From an uncultured Lachnospiraceae bacterium (GTDB lineage Bacteria > Bacillota > Clostridia > Lachnospirales > Lachnospiraceae), in assembly GCA_910577275.1 (NCBI GenBank), contig CAJTMW010000012.1:1-64000 (forward strand): a stretch of 64,000 bases of DNA, given 5' to 3'. Every line of letters begins with the position of its first letter. The stretch's first letter is position 1. The notes under the pieces were generated by a model. That model saw only the letters and a program-made list of their open reading frames with translations, had not been told where the DNA came from and searched no databases. Below are positions 25,801 through 34,455 of the stretch, piece by piece. Both the position numbers and the translations under genes were made by a program.

Positions 25801-26460
25801 CCCGAAAAGCTCCTGAATCAGCCGGTACTGTATGGGCGTAAAGCCTGTGAAGCCGTCGAATACAATGACGCTCCCCTTTATGATTCTGGATTTTCCCACC
25901 GCCGCGGTAAGGAGCCCCAGGGTTTCCTCCGTGGTAACGAACCGCTCGCTGATATAGTCGGTAAAGCCCTTGTAAATCACTTCCAAATCCTTCAGTTTAT
26001 AGTGCAAAGCCCCCCGCCCCCTGGCAAACTCGGAGAGCTCACCCACCTGAGAGGCGCTGATGCCATACTGCATAAATTCCGAAATAGCGGACTTCACCTC
26101 ATGGATATACCCGATTTTATTCAGATTCTTCCCGATAACCGGCATCTGCTCCTGCAGGAAGGCCGCCACCTTCCGCAGCACCAGACTCTTTCCGGTATCG
26201 TCCAAAACAGGCTTACTGCCGTAGCCGGTTTCCTCAAAAATACGGTGGGAAAGCCGCCCGAAGCTCAGCACGTCAATGTTCATAATGCCGCCGCAGTCGC
26301 TGGCATTCACCAAATCCACCTGTGTCTGCATGGTAAACTGGTCGGGCACCAGAAATAGAAAATTCCGTTCCGGCTCCCGACCAGCCCATTTGACAATATC
26401 CTCATGTAACTGTCTGCTTTTCCCGGCGCCCGACGCGCCGAAGTAAAACTGTAATCCCAT
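22792..26460 (-). CDS. addB: ATP-dependent helicase/deoxyribonuclease subunit B
   Basis: 1222 aa. N-terminal Walker A is YFGASGAGKSRQLHED (about 6-21). The C-terminal RecB-type nuclease has GRIDRIDT and KVIDYKSGSRKFD, and a four-cysteine iron-sulfur cluster is formed by Cys in RLERYAACAYSHFLQYG together with the late CEQGGMSSCTYCAYKGVC set. AddB recognises the recombination hotspot and cuts the second strand. Normal length is about 1160; the extra includes a Gly/Val/Gln-rich linker near residues 325-345 with two 12-residue repeats. First gene of the addB-addA pair; the HAD gene lies 9 bases upstream, so the operon probably continues from the pepP-like gene. Confidence 0.93.
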   Translation of the reverse strand: MGLQFYFGASGAGKSRQLHEDIVKWAGREPERNFLFLVPDQFTMQTQVDLVNASDCGGIMNIDVLSFGRLSHRIFEETGYGSKPVLDDTGKSLVLRKVAAFLQEQMPVIGKNLNKIGYIHEVKSAISEFMQYGISASQVGELSEFARGRGALHYKLKDLEVIYKGFTDYISERFVTTEETLGLLTAAVGKSRIIKGSVIVFDGFTGFTPIQYRLIQELFGLAERVIVSITIDGRENPFQTGGEQELFYLSKKTVNDLCRLYRENGGKRGSGEREKDVYLAANPLPRFRDNREMAHLEKSLFRYPLRPYEAGVGQSGEPAGSVQEAYSVQTAGGVQEADGVQTAGGPGSADLQREDKRESIRLMEALNPAEEVRQVCIQIKKLVLEEDYCYRDIAVVAGDLETYAPYFEREAPVYDIPVFMDRTRGLLLNPFIEYIRSALKMVLFDFSYETVFHYLRCGLADFSQEEVDRLENYVLALGIRGKKKWSQAFVRKADLRMQPPTEISAEAETEQKEEGNASGEDEQLLTLEALNDTRARLMAQIAPLLEKKKTAGEITRTLYDFIVAGRIQEKLSVYEQYFRENREPERAKEYAQIYRLVMELLEQIVALLDKEPMGMQEFADILDAGFAEIEVGIIPGSVDRVVVGDMERSRLKQVKVLFFLGINDGNIPKGSSRGGIISDIDREFLQQSEFELAPTPRQQMYIQRLYLYMNMTKPSERLYLSFSRLSSQGKSIRPSYLVDMIRKLFPHLAVEKADGSRHTVEELIGKRDGISFLAREIRDYAEGRGSAEDGRRLQAVYRLYEKDEEYGERARRLSEAAFSGYQHKPLAKAVAKALYGSMLENSVSRLERYAACAYSHFLQYGLSLKEREEYSFEQVDLGTVFHEVLELFAGKLAENNLTWFTFTEEEGDRLLLEALEACTMDYRETVLYSNARYEYMVGRMYRILQRTVRTLKAQLQEGDFVPASFEMSFSRVENLEAVNVALSEDEKMRLRGRIDRIDTCEDEKHVYVKVIDYKSGSRKFDLAALYYGLQLQLVVYMNAAVEITERKHPGKEVVPAALLYYHVSDPLVKAEGEKTPGEINQELLKQLCTTGIVNADEKVVSLLDKNFSGKSLVIPVERKKDGSFSARSSTIAKEDYEVVSSFVSHKIRQIGREILAGNIEVNPCEQGGMSSCTYCAYKGVCDFEEKTPGYHVRVLPSLPEEVLLGRMKEELQGGKEEEKHGD
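25433..25506. repeat. 36-bp tandem repeat (two units) within addB
   Basis: GCTGTCTGCAC recurs at 25433 and 25469, the same 36-base period as in addA, encoding units like GVQEADGVQTAG. The tract is in a variable linker. Confidence 0.75.
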
Positions 26461-26469
26461 AGATGCTCC

Positions 26470-27279
26470 TTATAAAAACGGAATCATTTCCTTAACAGAT
26501 GTAAAAATTAAATCAGGAATTACTTTTGATTCCTCCACATCCTTCATCCCGGCCTCCCCGCTTAAGACCAGAATCCCTGTATACCCGTTATTGACCCCTG
26601 CCGCCACATCTGTATACAGCCTGTCGCCTACCATGGCCGTCTCCTCTTTCAGGACGCCCGCGCGCTCTCTCAGATAATCCATAATATCCCCGCTGGGTTT
26701 TCCCACAATATGGTCAGGATACCGGAAGGCCGAGGCATGAATAAAGGCGTGAATTGCCCCCACGTCAGGGACAAAGCCGTTTTCCGTAGGACAGTTATAG
26801 TCGGGATGGGTGGAAATATAGGGAAGTCCTTCCCTTACCAAATCGCAGACCCTGCACAGCTTTTCATAGGTAAGGGTGGTATCGAACCCCACCGTCACCA
26901 CTTCCGGCGCCTGCTCGTCCAACAAAATCCCTTCCTGCGCAAACTCCTCCTTTAAAAGCTCGTTGCCAAGCAGATAAACCCTTTTCCCCGGGAAATGAGC
27001 TTTCAAATAGGAGATAGTTACCATTCCCGAGGTTACAATCCGCTCCGGCCCGGCCTTAAGCCCCATCCTCTCCAGCTTTTCCAGATAGCTTTCCGGGCTT
27101 TTGGAGGAATTGTTGGTGAGGAACACATAGGTTTTTCCGGCATTTTCCACCGCCTCTAAAAAGTCCCTTGCCCCCTCAATCCACTTTTCCCCCAGATAAA
27201 CGGTTCCGTCCATGTCAAGAGCAAAGCATCTGATTTTTTTGAGAAGCCCCTTTTCGTCTGTGTCAGTTTTCGGTATCAT
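26470..27279 (-). CDS. HAD-superfamily IIA phosphatase (NagD-like)
   Basis: 269 aa from ATG 27279 (GAGAGGAAAA upstream); the longer frame to 27336 enters a GC-rich hairpin. HAD motif I is FALDMDGTVYLGEKW (nucleophile Asp and the acid/base Asp), motif II is FLTNNSSKSP, then the cap domain, Lys in GKPSGDIMDYL and motif IV MVGDRLYTDVAAG. NagD/AraL-type enzymes hydrolyse sugar or nucleotide phosphates; substrate unknown. It sits between the aminopeptidase and addB on the minus strand, nine bases from addB. Confidence 0.88.
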   Translation of the reverse strand: MIPKTDTDEKGLLKKIRCFALDMDGTVYLGEKWIEGARDFLEAVENAGKTYVFLTNNSSKSPESYLEKLERMGLKAGPERIVTSGMVTISYLKAHFPGKRVYLLGNELLKEEFAQEGILLDEQAPEVVTVGFDTTLTYEKLCRVCDLVREGLPYISTHPDYNCPTENGFVPDVGAIHAFIHASAFRYPDHIVGKPSGDIMDYLRERAGVLKEETAMVGDRLYTDVAAGVNNGYTGILVLSGEAGMKDVEESKVIPDLIFTSVKEMIPFL

Positions 27280-27310
27280 GACAATTTTCCTCTCTCCGGT
27301 AATTTTCGTC

Positions 27311-27379
27311 CCCGGGAACGCCCCGGGCGGCGCCAAAGCTGGTCCGGGCGGCTTTTAAGAACCGGCCAGAGTTCCCGGG
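27311..27379. repeat. GC-rich palindromic hairpin between the aminopeptidase and HAD genes
   Basis: CCCGGGAAC (27311-27319) pairs perfectly with GTTCCCGGG (27371-27379). Within the loop CCGGGCGGC is repeated directly at 27323 and 27344. It lacks a T run, so it is not a clear terminator; it may affect transcript processing. Confidence 0.5.
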
Positions 27380-27402
27380 CCGCAAGGTCTCCCGCTTTGC
27401 GC

Positions 27403-29220
27403 TCAGACCGCCCTCGTGGCCTCCCCAAGCCATGCCAGCTCCTCTCCCTCGAAATAAGGAGACAGCTTTTCATAAACTTCCTTATGATAGTCATTCAGAC
27501 GCTTCTTATCCGTCTCCCCGAGCAGAGAAACCTCCACAGCGTCCAAATCAATGGGGACGAACGTCAAATCCTCAAAGTACATGAACTGCCCGTACTCATT
27601 TTCCTCCCCTTTCCGGCACAAAAGCTCGTTTTCAATACGGATTCCATGGCTTCCTTCTATATAAATACCCGGCTCGTCCGTGGTTACCATGCCCTCCTCT
27701 AAAACCGCGCTTTCCTGCCCGGGAAGCGGCTTCCAGCGGAAACTGTTAGGGCCTTCATGGACGTTTAAAACGTACCCCACGCCATGGCCGGTTCCGTGCT
27801 TGTAATCAAGTCCCTTTTCCCAGAGCACTTCCCTTGCCCTGACATCCAGGTTGCTACCCCGGCAGCCGTAAAGGAACTTCGTTGCCCGCATATTCAGCAT
27901 CGCCCGCAAAACCAGCGTGAAATGCTCCTTCATCTTTGCCGTGACAGGCCCTAACGCAAAGGTTCTGGTGATATCCGTGGAGCCCTCCAGATAATGGCCG
28001 CCGCTGTCCACCACCAGAAGCCCTTCCGGCGCAAGGGTAAGACAGTCCTCCGGGCTTGCGCTGTAATGATTGATTGCGCCGTTGGCGCCGTAAGCGCAGA
28101 TAGTGTCAAAGCTCGTCTCAATGAAATTATCGTTTTCATGACGCAATTTATCAATGTATTCCGTCGCGCTCCATTCCGTCATGGGAATTTTGCCGATATT
28201 TTTCTTCAGCCAGTACATAAAACGGGCAACCGCAACTCCGTCTTTTAAGTGCGCCTTGCGGAGATTTTCCATCTCCACAGGATTTTTTACAGCCTTCATG
28301 AGCTCCGTGGGATTGGGCTTATCGATAACGGTTACGTCTCCTGCCAGCTCCTTTTCCACACGGCAGTTCACACGTCCCCTGCAAAGCAGAACGCTCTCCC
28401 CGTGAATACCGGAAACATAATCATAAAAATCATCATAAGGGCAAAGCTCCACACCATTTTCCTTCAGATAATCCAAAAGCTCCGGCGTCCAGACCTCGCA
28501 TTTTTCGCCGTCCCTTGTCTCTTCCCTCTCCCCCTTTGCAAAAAGCATTACCTTTTCCATGGTAATAATTACATAGGAAAGAACGATGGGGAAATTCTTC
28601 ATGTCGTTTCCGCGCAGATTAAGGAGCCATGCAATATCGTCAAGGGAGGTCAAAATGTGTTTATCCGCTCCCTCCTCCTTCATCTTTTCACGGACTCTCG
28701 AAATTTTTGAGGATGCGCTCTCCCCGCTGTAACACTCCTCAAGCACAAACACGGGCTGATGGACAATGGCCGGACGTTCCGTCCAGATAGCCTCGCACAG
28801 GTCCTTATCCCAGATAAGCTTTCCCTTTTTCTTTTCCAGTATCTCCTCGTACTCCTTCGCGTCAACCGCCCTTACCACCCGGCCGTCAAAGCCCAGAGTC
28901 TGACCTTCCACTATCACCTGTTCCAGATATTCCTTAAGGGTGGGAACCTTCGGCTCATTCATCTTCATCAAAATAATGCCTGTGCCCTCAAGCTGTCTGG
29001 CCGCCTGTATAAAATATCTGGCGTCCGTAAAAAGCGCCGCCTCATCCTTCGTCACCACCAAAGTGCCTGCGGAGCCGGTAAAACCGGTTAAAAATCTGCG
29101 AACCGCAAAATAGCCGCTTACATATTCGCTGTCGTGGTAATCCGACGTGGGAACCAGATAGCAGTCGATTCCGGCGGCTTTCATGCATTCTCTTAATTTG
29201 CTTAATCTCTCGCGTATCAT
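27403..29220 (-). CDS. Xaa-Pro aminopeptidase (M24 family, long form)
   Basis: 605 aa. Two creatinase-like N-terminal domains (SKLRECMKAAGIDCYLVPT...) precede an M24 metallopeptidase domain with the five metal ligands: Asp in LLVVDSGGHYLEGSTDITRT (two Asp), His in GTGHGVGYVLNVHEGP, Glu in TTDEPGIYIEG and Glu in GIRIENELL. It removes N-terminal residues preceding proline from peptides in the cytosol, and so complements the peptide importer elsewhere in the window. The length (about 600) matches the eukaryote-like long form common in Clostridia. ATG at 29220 has GGAAGGAAAG upstream. Confidence 0.9.
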   Translation of the reverse strand: MIRERLSKLRECMKAAGIDCYLVPTSDYHDSEYVSGYFAVRRFLTGFTGSAGTLVVTKDEAALFTDARYFIQAARQLEGTGIILMKMNEPKVPTLKEYLEQVIVEGQTLGFDGRVVRAVDAKEYEEILEKKKGKLIWDKDLCEAIWTERPAIVHQPVFVLEECYSGESASSKISRVREKMKEEGADKHILTSLDDIAWLLNLRGNDMKNFPIVLSYVIITMEKVMLFAKGEREETRDGEKCEVWTPELLDYLKENGVELCPYDDFYDYVSGIHGESVLLCRGRVNCRVEKELAGDVTVIDKPNPTELMKAVKNPVEMENLRKAHLKDGVAVARFMYWLKKNIGKIPMTEWSATEYIDKLRHENDNFIETSFDTICAYGANGAINHYSASPEDCLTLAPEGLLVVDSGGHYLEGSTDITRTFALGPVTAKMKEHFTLVLRAMLNMRATKFLYGCRGSNLDVRAREVLWEKGLDYKHGTGHGVGYVLNVHEGPNSFRWKPLPGQESAVLEEGMVTTDEPGIYIEGSHGIRIENELLCRKGEENEYGQFMYFEDLTFVPIDLDAVEVSLLGETDKKRLNDYHKEVYEKLSPYFEGEELAWLGEATRAV

Positions 29221-29306
29221 AATTTTTCACTTTCCTTCCTGTTATAATACTTATTATTATAACTGCTAGGGGGAAAAAGGACAACTACAGGAGTTTATGA
29301 AATCCC

Positions 29307-29335
29307 GCATAAAAAAGAAAAATCCACACATAATA
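29307..29335 (+). promoter_or_regulatory. Sigma-G-type promoter of spoVAE
   Basis: GCATA (29307-29311), 17 bases, CATAATA (29329-29335) agrees fully with the Bacillus forespore consensus gHATR-N17/18-CATxHTA. The predicted start is about 25 bases before the spoVAE ribosome site. Confidence 0.6.
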
Positions 29336-29365
29336 ATCTACAAAATCAATGTCTGGAGGATTACC

Positions 29366-29722
29366 ATGGATTATTTTAACGCTTTCTGGGTGGGCGGACT
29401 GATTTGCGCACTGATTCAGATATTAATGGAAAAAACAAAAATGATGCCGGGACGCATTATGGTGCTTTTGGTGTGCGCCGGAGCCGTTCTTGGCATATTC
29501 GGATGGTATCAGCCCCTGATTGACTTTGCCGGGGCCGGGGCTTCCGTTCCCCTTCTGGGCTTCGGAAATGTTCTGATGAAAGGAGTAAAAGAAGCCGTGG
29601 ACACAGAAGGCTTTATGGGGCTTTTTACAGGCGGTTTCAAAGCCGGAGCCGTAGGAACGTCGGCTGCGCTGGTGTTCGGCTATCTGGCAAGCCTTGTGTT
29701 TAATCCTAAGATGAAGAAATAA
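29366..29722 (+). CDS. spoVAE: Stage V sporulation protein AE
   Basis: 118 aa from ATG 29366 with GGAGG six bases upstream. Four membrane segments: FWVGGLICALIQILMEKT, MVLLVCAGAVLGIFGWY, the conserved Gly-rich DFAGAGASVPLLGFGNVLM, and VGTSAALVFGYLASLVF. Length and the FAGAGASVPLLGFG motif match SpoVAE(b), a subunit of the inner-membrane SpoVA channel that moves dipicolinic acid into and out of the spore. It is alone here, transcribed rightward between pepP-like and GH31 genes, with a sigma-G-type promoter upstream and a terminator downstream. In Bacillus it is in one operon with the other spoVA genes; here they are elsewhere. Confidence 0.9.
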   Translation: MDYFNAFWVGGLICALIQILMEKTKMMPGRIMVLLVCAGAVLGIFGWYQPLIDFAGAGASVPLLGFGNVLMKGVKEAVDTEGFMGLFTGGFKAGAVGTSAALVFGYLASLVFNPKMKK

Positions 29723-29777
29723 CTGCGGTACACAGGCAGAAAGGCAACTCCCCTGTGCCTGCATCTTCCGAAAGCAG

Positions 29778-29815
29778 ACGGCCCGGAAAAGCAAAAGCTT
29801 TCCGAGCCGTTTTTC
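29778..29815 (+). terminator. Terminator after spoVAE
   Basis: ACGGC-C-CGGAAA (29778-29789) pairs with TTTCCG-A-GCCGT (29799-29810), followed by a T run. It ends spoVAE and lies just beyond the GH31 stop. Confidence 0.8.
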
Positions 29816-29824
29816 CTGTTTTCT

Positions 29825-32176
29825 TCATTTCTGTTTTTTGCGCTCATCGCCGCAAAACTTTTTTACAACCTCTACCTTTTTATAATCCCTGTACCCCTTA
29901 TGCAACGTTTCAATTTCCACTTCCCCGTTCCGGTTGATAATCCTGTATTCGTTAAATTCCCCTTCGCGGTATCTGAAATCCTCGCCGTTATCCTGATAAT
30001 GGGTATAAACGCCCTCGCCGGGGTAAGCCTCGAGAATCAGCAAATCATCCTTATCCTCCCCTACATGCATTCTCACCGGATATTTGGGAATGACTGCGCC
30101 AGCCTTCACATAAATCGGGCACACATCCAGGGGCGCTTTCCTCACAAAGAAGCTCTCTCCCTCCTTTTTCTCGCCTGTCCAGTAATCGTACCAGACGCCC
30201 TTCGGAAGATAAACCAGCTTTTCCCTTGCGCCCTGCTCCACCACCGGCGCAATCAGCATCCGGTCGCCCAGCATAAATTCGTCGTTTCTGTTTTTGACAT
30301 TTTCATCCCTGTCATATTCCAGAACAAGGGGACGAAGCATGGGGATACCGGTGCACTCTGTCTCATGCATCAAATCGTACAGGTACGGAAGCATTTCATA
30401 ACGCAGACGGATATATTTTCTGCAAATGGAGAGAACCTCCCCGCCAAACTGCCAGGGCTCCTGATTCCTTCGTCCCAGCGCGCAATGATTTCTGAAAAGC
30501 GGTGAAAAACATCCCACCTGTGTCCATCTGCTTAAAAGCTCCGGCGTGGTATCGCTTCCGAAGCCGCCCACGTCCGTCCCCATAAAATTCATGCCGCTCA
30601 TTCCCAGATTGCACATCTGGGGAATTGCCATGCGGATATGGGACCAGATGCTGTGGTTATCTCCGGTCCAGGCAACGGCATACTTCTGGGAGCCGCTGTA
30701 ACAGGCGCGGGTAATCACAAAGGGCCTTTTGCCGGAAAATTCCCGCCAGCCCTCATAGGCTGCCTTCGCCATATTGTGTCCGTAAATGTTATGCACCTGT
30801 GAATGGGGCGCCTTTCTGTCCTCGTCGGTAAACACCACATCGCAGGGCAGAGGTCCCCGGAAGCTGGCAGGCTCGTTCATATCGTTCCACACCCCGGCCA
30901 CGCCAAGGTCTATCAGATATTTCTGCTTTTCCTCCCACCACCGGCGCACTTTCGGATTGCCGAAATCCGGGAATACCGCGTCTCCCGGCCACACCACGTT
31001 GACGTAGATTTCTCCCTCCGGCGTGGTGGCAAAATAGCCGTTCTTTACACCCTCCTCGTAGACATCATAATCCTTTTCCACCTTTACCCCCGGGTCAATG
31101 ATGGTAACAGCTTTGATTCCCATTTCCTTCAAATCGGAAATCACCTTCCGCTCGTCCCGGTAGGTTTCCTTATTCCATGTAAAAACCTTATAGTTATCCA
31201 TGTAGTCAATGTCAAAATGAATGCAGTCGCAGGGAATTTCATTTTCCTTAAGCTTTGCGGCAATATCCCTGATTTTATCCTCGGTCTCGTAGCCCCAGCG
31301 GGACTGATGGTAGCCCAGCGTCCACATCTGCTGCATGGGAGCTCTCCCCGTCAGCCATGTATAATCCGAAACGACGTCCTTAAGGCTTTCCCCGGCCATG
31401 AAATAATAATCCAGATTTCCCTCATCCGCGCCGATTACGTAATAACCGCTGTTTTCCTTCCCCAGATTGAAATAAGTTTTCCCGTGATTGTCAAAGAAAA
31501 TGCCGTAAGCCCCCTGCTTCTTCAACACCATCATAAAGGGAATGCTCTTGTAAAGAGACTTGAAATTATCCTCCTGAGGGTCGGGAAGGTCGGAGTTCCA
31601 CATTTCATACTCGTATTCCCTTTTGTTTAAAAATCCTGTCTTGTCCCCGAGACCGTAGATGCAATCATCGCTCTCAAGGGTACGTATTTCCTGCACCGGA
31701 TAATTATCCGCCGCCTCTGCCGACGCCTCATGGCCCTCACCGGCAAGGAGCGCCAGCATGGCTTCATTCATATCCGCTTTGTTTTTTTCCCTCTCTCCTC
31801 TGTGGGAAAGGCTTAAGGGAACTCCCTTATTGTCATAAAAATCCACATGGAAGCCGTCGCTGACTATAGCAGTCAGTTTTTCAGTCTTAATAACCACCCC
31901 GGATTTTTCCAACAACACGCTCTTAATTGCCGTACCCGAATGGATTTTTGCAGTATTTTCCCCATTGCATTCCTCAGCGCCGGTGGTAATATCACGAACT
32001 TGGCCGAAAATTTTCTCATCCACCGCCCGGGATTCGTGACCATGACCGTTATAGTCAATAAACACATTGATAATACTGTCGGTAATTACTTCCACGCAGG
32101 GACGAAAGCCGCTTCCTTCATAATGAAAATAAACCTTTGCTCCTGCCGCCTCATAGCTTTCTAACCTTCCAAACAT
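29825..32176 (-). CDS. Alpha-glucosidase, glycoside hydrolase family 31
   Basis: 783 aa. The family 31 nucleophile is in GVWNDMNEPASF (the WNDMNEP signature) and the acid/base Asp in AVAWTGDNHSIWSHI. The N-terminal beta-sandwich has LGDKTGFLNKREYEYEMWN, and the barrel starts PMQQMWTLGYHQSRWGYE. It cleaves terminal alpha-glucosidic (or alpha-xylosidic) bonds of imported oligosaccharides in the cytosol; there is no signal peptide. Full length for the family. It is a single-gene unit converging on spoVAE. Confidence 0.93.
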   Translation of the reverse strand: MFGRLESYEAAGAKVYFHYEGSGFRPCVEVITDSIINVFIDYNGHGHESRAVDEKIFGQVRDITTGAEECNGENTAKIHSGTAIKSVLLEKSGVVIKTEKLTAIVSDGFHVDFYDNKGVPLSLSHRGEREKNKADMNEAMLALLAGEGHEASAEAADNYPVQEIRTLESDDCIYGLGDKTGFLNKREYEYEMWNSDLPDPQEDNFKSLYKSIPFMMVLKKQGAYGIFFDNHGKTYFNLGKENSGYYVIGADEGNLDYYFMAGESLKDVVSDYTWLTGRAPMQQMWTLGYHQSRWGYETEDKIRDIAAKLKENEIPCDCIHFDIDYMDNYKVFTWNKETYRDERKVISDLKEMGIKAVTIIDPGVKVEKDYDVYEEGVKNGYFATTPEGEIYVNVVWPGDAVFPDFGNPKVRRWWEEKQKYLIDLGVAGVWNDMNEPASFRGPLPCDVVFTDEDRKAPHSQVHNIYGHNMAKAAYEGWREFSGKRPFVITRACYSGSQKYAVAWTGDNHSIWSHIRMAIPQMCNLGMSGMNFMGTDVGGFGSDTTPELLSRWTQVGCFSPLFRNHCALGRRNQEPWQFGGEVLSICRKYIRLRYEMLPYLYDLMHETECTGIPMLRPLVLEYDRDENVKNRNDEFMLGDRMLIAPVVEQGAREKLVYLPKGVWYDYWTGEKKEGESFFVRKAPLDVCPIYVKAGAVIPKYPVRMHVGEDKDDLLILEAYPGEGVYTHYQDNGEDFRYREGEFNEYRIINRNGEVEIETLHKGYRDYKKVEVVKKFCGDERKKQK

Positions 32177-32225
32177 ATCACCCCTCCATTCCTTTCCCCG
32201 TATTACTGTTATTTAATTAAACACT

Positions 32226-33191
32226 TCATTTTCGTCTGCTCTTTTTCCTGATGGTGTATTGTCCGGGAAAAGTTTGACGAAACCACCATGGGAACCATAT
32301 CCTTTTTTCAAACTTTTTGTCCGGCAGCTGTACCAGAATCACCGCCACAAAGACAAGCCCGCAGCCTGCCAGCTCCCTTCCGTTTAAAGCCTGCCCCAGA
32401 ATAATCCATCCCGCAAGCATGGAAACCACCGATTCCAGCGAAAGTATCAGGGACGCAACCGTGGGGTCCATATCTTTTTGTCCGATTATCTGAAGCGTGT
32501 ACGCCACGCCGCTTGACATGATTCCCGCATAGGCGAGGGGGATAATTCCTGCAATAAAGCTTTCAAAGGTCGGCTCCTCAAAGCAAAAGGCCAGAATACT
32601 GCTAATCAGCCCAGCCACAAGAAACTGAATACAGGAAAGCTCCACTCCGTCCGCTTTCGGCGAAAAATAGTCAATCACCAGAATATGTACTGCAAAAATA
32701 ATGGCGCATATAAACACGTAAGTATCGCCTTTGCTTAGGGACAGCTTTTCACTCATGCACAGCAGATACATCCCAAAGGCCGCCAGCGCCGCCCCAATCC
32801 AGACCTTTCCGCCCGCCTTTTTCCCCAAAAAAATTCCCATGACGGGAACGATAATAATATAAAGGGTAGTGATAAATCCCGCTTTTCCCACGGTAGTATA
32901 CATAATGCCAAACTGCTGCAAAAGAGCGGCGGTGCCGAGAGCCAGCCCGCAGCAGATGCCCCCCGTCAGGGTGATTTTTAATCCGGCCCTTTTTTTCCCC
33001 TTTTCTTTGTCCTTTTTCCTCCGAAAATAAACCAGAGGAAAGAGCACGGCGCTTCCCATCAGAAAACGGATTCCGTTAAAAGTAAAAGGCCCCATGTAAT
33101 CCATGCCCACGCTCTGGGCGACGAAAGCCACGCCCCAGATAAACGCCGCCAGAAACAGCAGAAAGCTACTTCTCAAGGCTCCTTTTTTCAT
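32226..33191 (-). CDS. EamA-family (DMT) transporter
   Basis: 321 aa with ten predicted membrane helices in two five-helix EamA halves (SSFLLFLAAFIWGVAFVAQS at the start; FVCAIIFAVHILVIDYF, then PLAYAGIMSSGVAYTLQIIG in the second half). It belongs to the drug/metabolite exporters of the inner membrane, usually exporting amino acids or other small metabolites; the substrate cannot be told. Its start overlaps the end of the shikimate kinase gene by 26 bp, so it is translated in the same operon as aroK and ridA. C-terminus is strongly basic (RKKSRRK). Confidence 0.85.
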   Translation of the reverse strand: MKKGALRSSFLLFLAAFIWGVAFVAQSVGMDYMGPFTFNGIRFLMGSAVLFPLVYFRRKKDKEKGKKRAGLKITLTGGICCGLALGTAALLQQFGIMYTTVGKAGFITTLYIIIVPVMGIFLGKKAGGKVWIGAALAAFGMYLLCMSEKLSLSKGDTYVFICAIIFAVHILVIDYFSPKADGVELSCIQFLVAGLISSILAFCFEEPTFESFIAGIIPLAYAGIMSSGVAYTLQIIGQKDMDPTVASLILSLESVVSMLAGWIILGQALNGRELAGCGLVFVAVILVQLPDKKFEKRIWFPWWFRQTFPGQYTIRKKSRRK

Positions 33192-33669
33192 AAATCTCCT
33201 CCATCACACCGCGGATATCCTTCCCCTCACATGCAATCGTGATATCCGCATATTTTTCATATAAAGGAATTCTCTCCTCATACAAATCCCGCAGCGTATA
33301 TCCCTTTTTCAGCACAACGCCGCGCTCGTGAAGGTCGCCGAGACGCTGCTCCAGCTCCCCGTAGGGCAGCTTTAAGTAGACAATCCGCCCGATTTCCTGA
33401 AAGTGTCTCATGGCTTCCTTCCCGTAAACTGCGCTGCCTCCTGTGGCAATGACTGCGCCTTCTGCCGTAATCGATGCGTTAATTTCATTTTCAAGCATAA
33501 GAAAACCTGCCTCACCCCGCTCCTCAATGAGCTGGTAAAGCAGTTTCCCGCATTTTTCCTGAATCACCAGGTCCGAGTCAATAAACCGATAGCCCAGTTT
33601 TTTGGCAAGCACGACTCCCACCGTGCTTTTCCCGGAACCTGGCATTCCAATCAATATTACGTTTTTCAT
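33166..33669 (-). CDS. aroK: Shikimate kinase
   Basis: 167 aa. P-loop LIGMPGSGKSTVGVVLAKKL (residues 5-24), Asp/Arg-bearing shikimate-binding strand RFIDSDLVIQ, and the second site FLMLENEINAS with ATGGSAVYG (GGG-like motif). It phosphorylates shikimate on the way to chorismate and aromatic amino acids. Length matches AroK. It overlaps ridA (upstream) by 4 bp and the EamA gene by 26 bp. A complete aromatic pathway operon is not present here; aroK stands apart from its pathway partners. Confidence 0.85.
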   Translation of the reverse strand: MKNVILIGMPGSGKSTVGVVLAKKLGYRFIDSDLVIQEKCGKLLYQLIEERGEAGFLMLENEINASITAEGAVIATGGSAVYGKEAMRHFQEIGRIVYLKLPYGELEQRLGDLHERGVVLKKGYTLRDLYEERIPLYEKYADITIACEGKDIRGVMEEIYEKRSLEK

Positions 33670-34046
33670 GAGTTCACCACGGCAATGACCTCAACCTCGC
33701 ACAGCACCTTCTTTGGAAGCTCCTTCACCGCAACGCAGCTCCTGGCCGGTTTTCCTGTGAAATACTGCTCATATACGCCGTTGAAGGCCCCGAAGTCTGC
33801 CATATCTGCCAGAAAACAGGTGGTCTTTACAACGCCCTCGAAACTGCTTCCCGCTTCCTTTAAGACTTCCCCTATGTTCTTCATTACCTGATGCGCCTGA
33901 ACCGTGATGTCGCCGTCCGCAATCTCTCCCGTCTCCGGCACAATAGGAATCTGCCCCGATGCAAACAGAAATCCGTTTGCTACGATTCCCTGTGAATATG
34001 GGCCGATGGCCGCCGGCGCCTTTGTGGTTGATACTTTTTTTAACAT
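33666..34046 (-). CDS. ridA: RidA family enamine/imine deaminase
   Basis: 126 aa. Signature residues are present: AIGPYSQGIVANGFLFASGQ at the N-terminus, KTTCFLADMADF in the middle and the C-terminal GKPARSCVAVKELPK with the Arg that anchors the substrate, then VEVIAVV. RidA removes reactive 2-aminoacrylate and other enamines produced by PLP enzymes. The start has AAGGAGGAGAAAG upstream. It heads the ridA-aroK-EamA run; the overlap with aroK is ATGA. Confidence 0.92.
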   Translation of the reverse strand: MLKKVSTTKAPAAIGPYSQGIVANGFLFASGQIPIVPETGEIADGDITVQAHQVMKNIGEVLKEAGSSFEGVVKTTCFLADMADFGAFNGVYEQYFTGKPARSCVAVKELPKKVLCEVEVIAVVNS

Positions 34047-34119
34047 GTTCTTTCTCCTCCTTGTATTTCTGCCTGTTTTTCAGGTATTTCCTGCCTTATC
34101 TCTGTTTAACTTTGGCTTT

Positions 34120-34350
34120 TTACTCGTCAAATTCCGCCGTCACATAAAAACCTCTGTCGTTTTCAATAATGCTGACCACCTTTCCCTTTCTTGCCAGCAT
34201 TCTCTCCCTGAACGGAAAGTTCCCGGACATTGCCAGCGCCGGGTCAATGGTATAGTAATAATTGCTTGGAAGCACCCCTTCCGTCACCGTGACCTCGTCC
34301 CCTTCCTTCAAAAGGCCCGGGCGCTCCATCTTGAATTCCATCTGCCGCAT
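34120..34350 (-). CDS. Small conserved protein, unknown function
   Basis: 76 aa from ATG 34350, which gives a nine-base spacing from AAGGGG; ATG 34356 would be too close to it. The sequence has an SH3-like look: LLKEGDEVTVTEGVLPSNYYY and ARKGKVVSIIENDRGFYVTAEFDE. No catalytic motif. It is between spoVAB and ridA and could belong to either unit. Similar 70-80 residue proteins occur in Lachnospiraceae; I do not know their role. Confidence 0.5.
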   Translation of the reverse strand: MRQMEFKMERPGLLKEGDEVTVTEGVLPSNYYYTIDPALAMSGNFPFRERMLARKGKVVSIIENDRGFYVTAEFDE

Positions 34351-34455
34351 TCCCATCCGCCCCTTTATAAACTGCCTGTATTTCTTTTATGTTTCCAGTA
34401 TATACCTTTCTTTATGAAACCGTCAACTCGGTATGGCACTCCCGGTCAGGCTTTT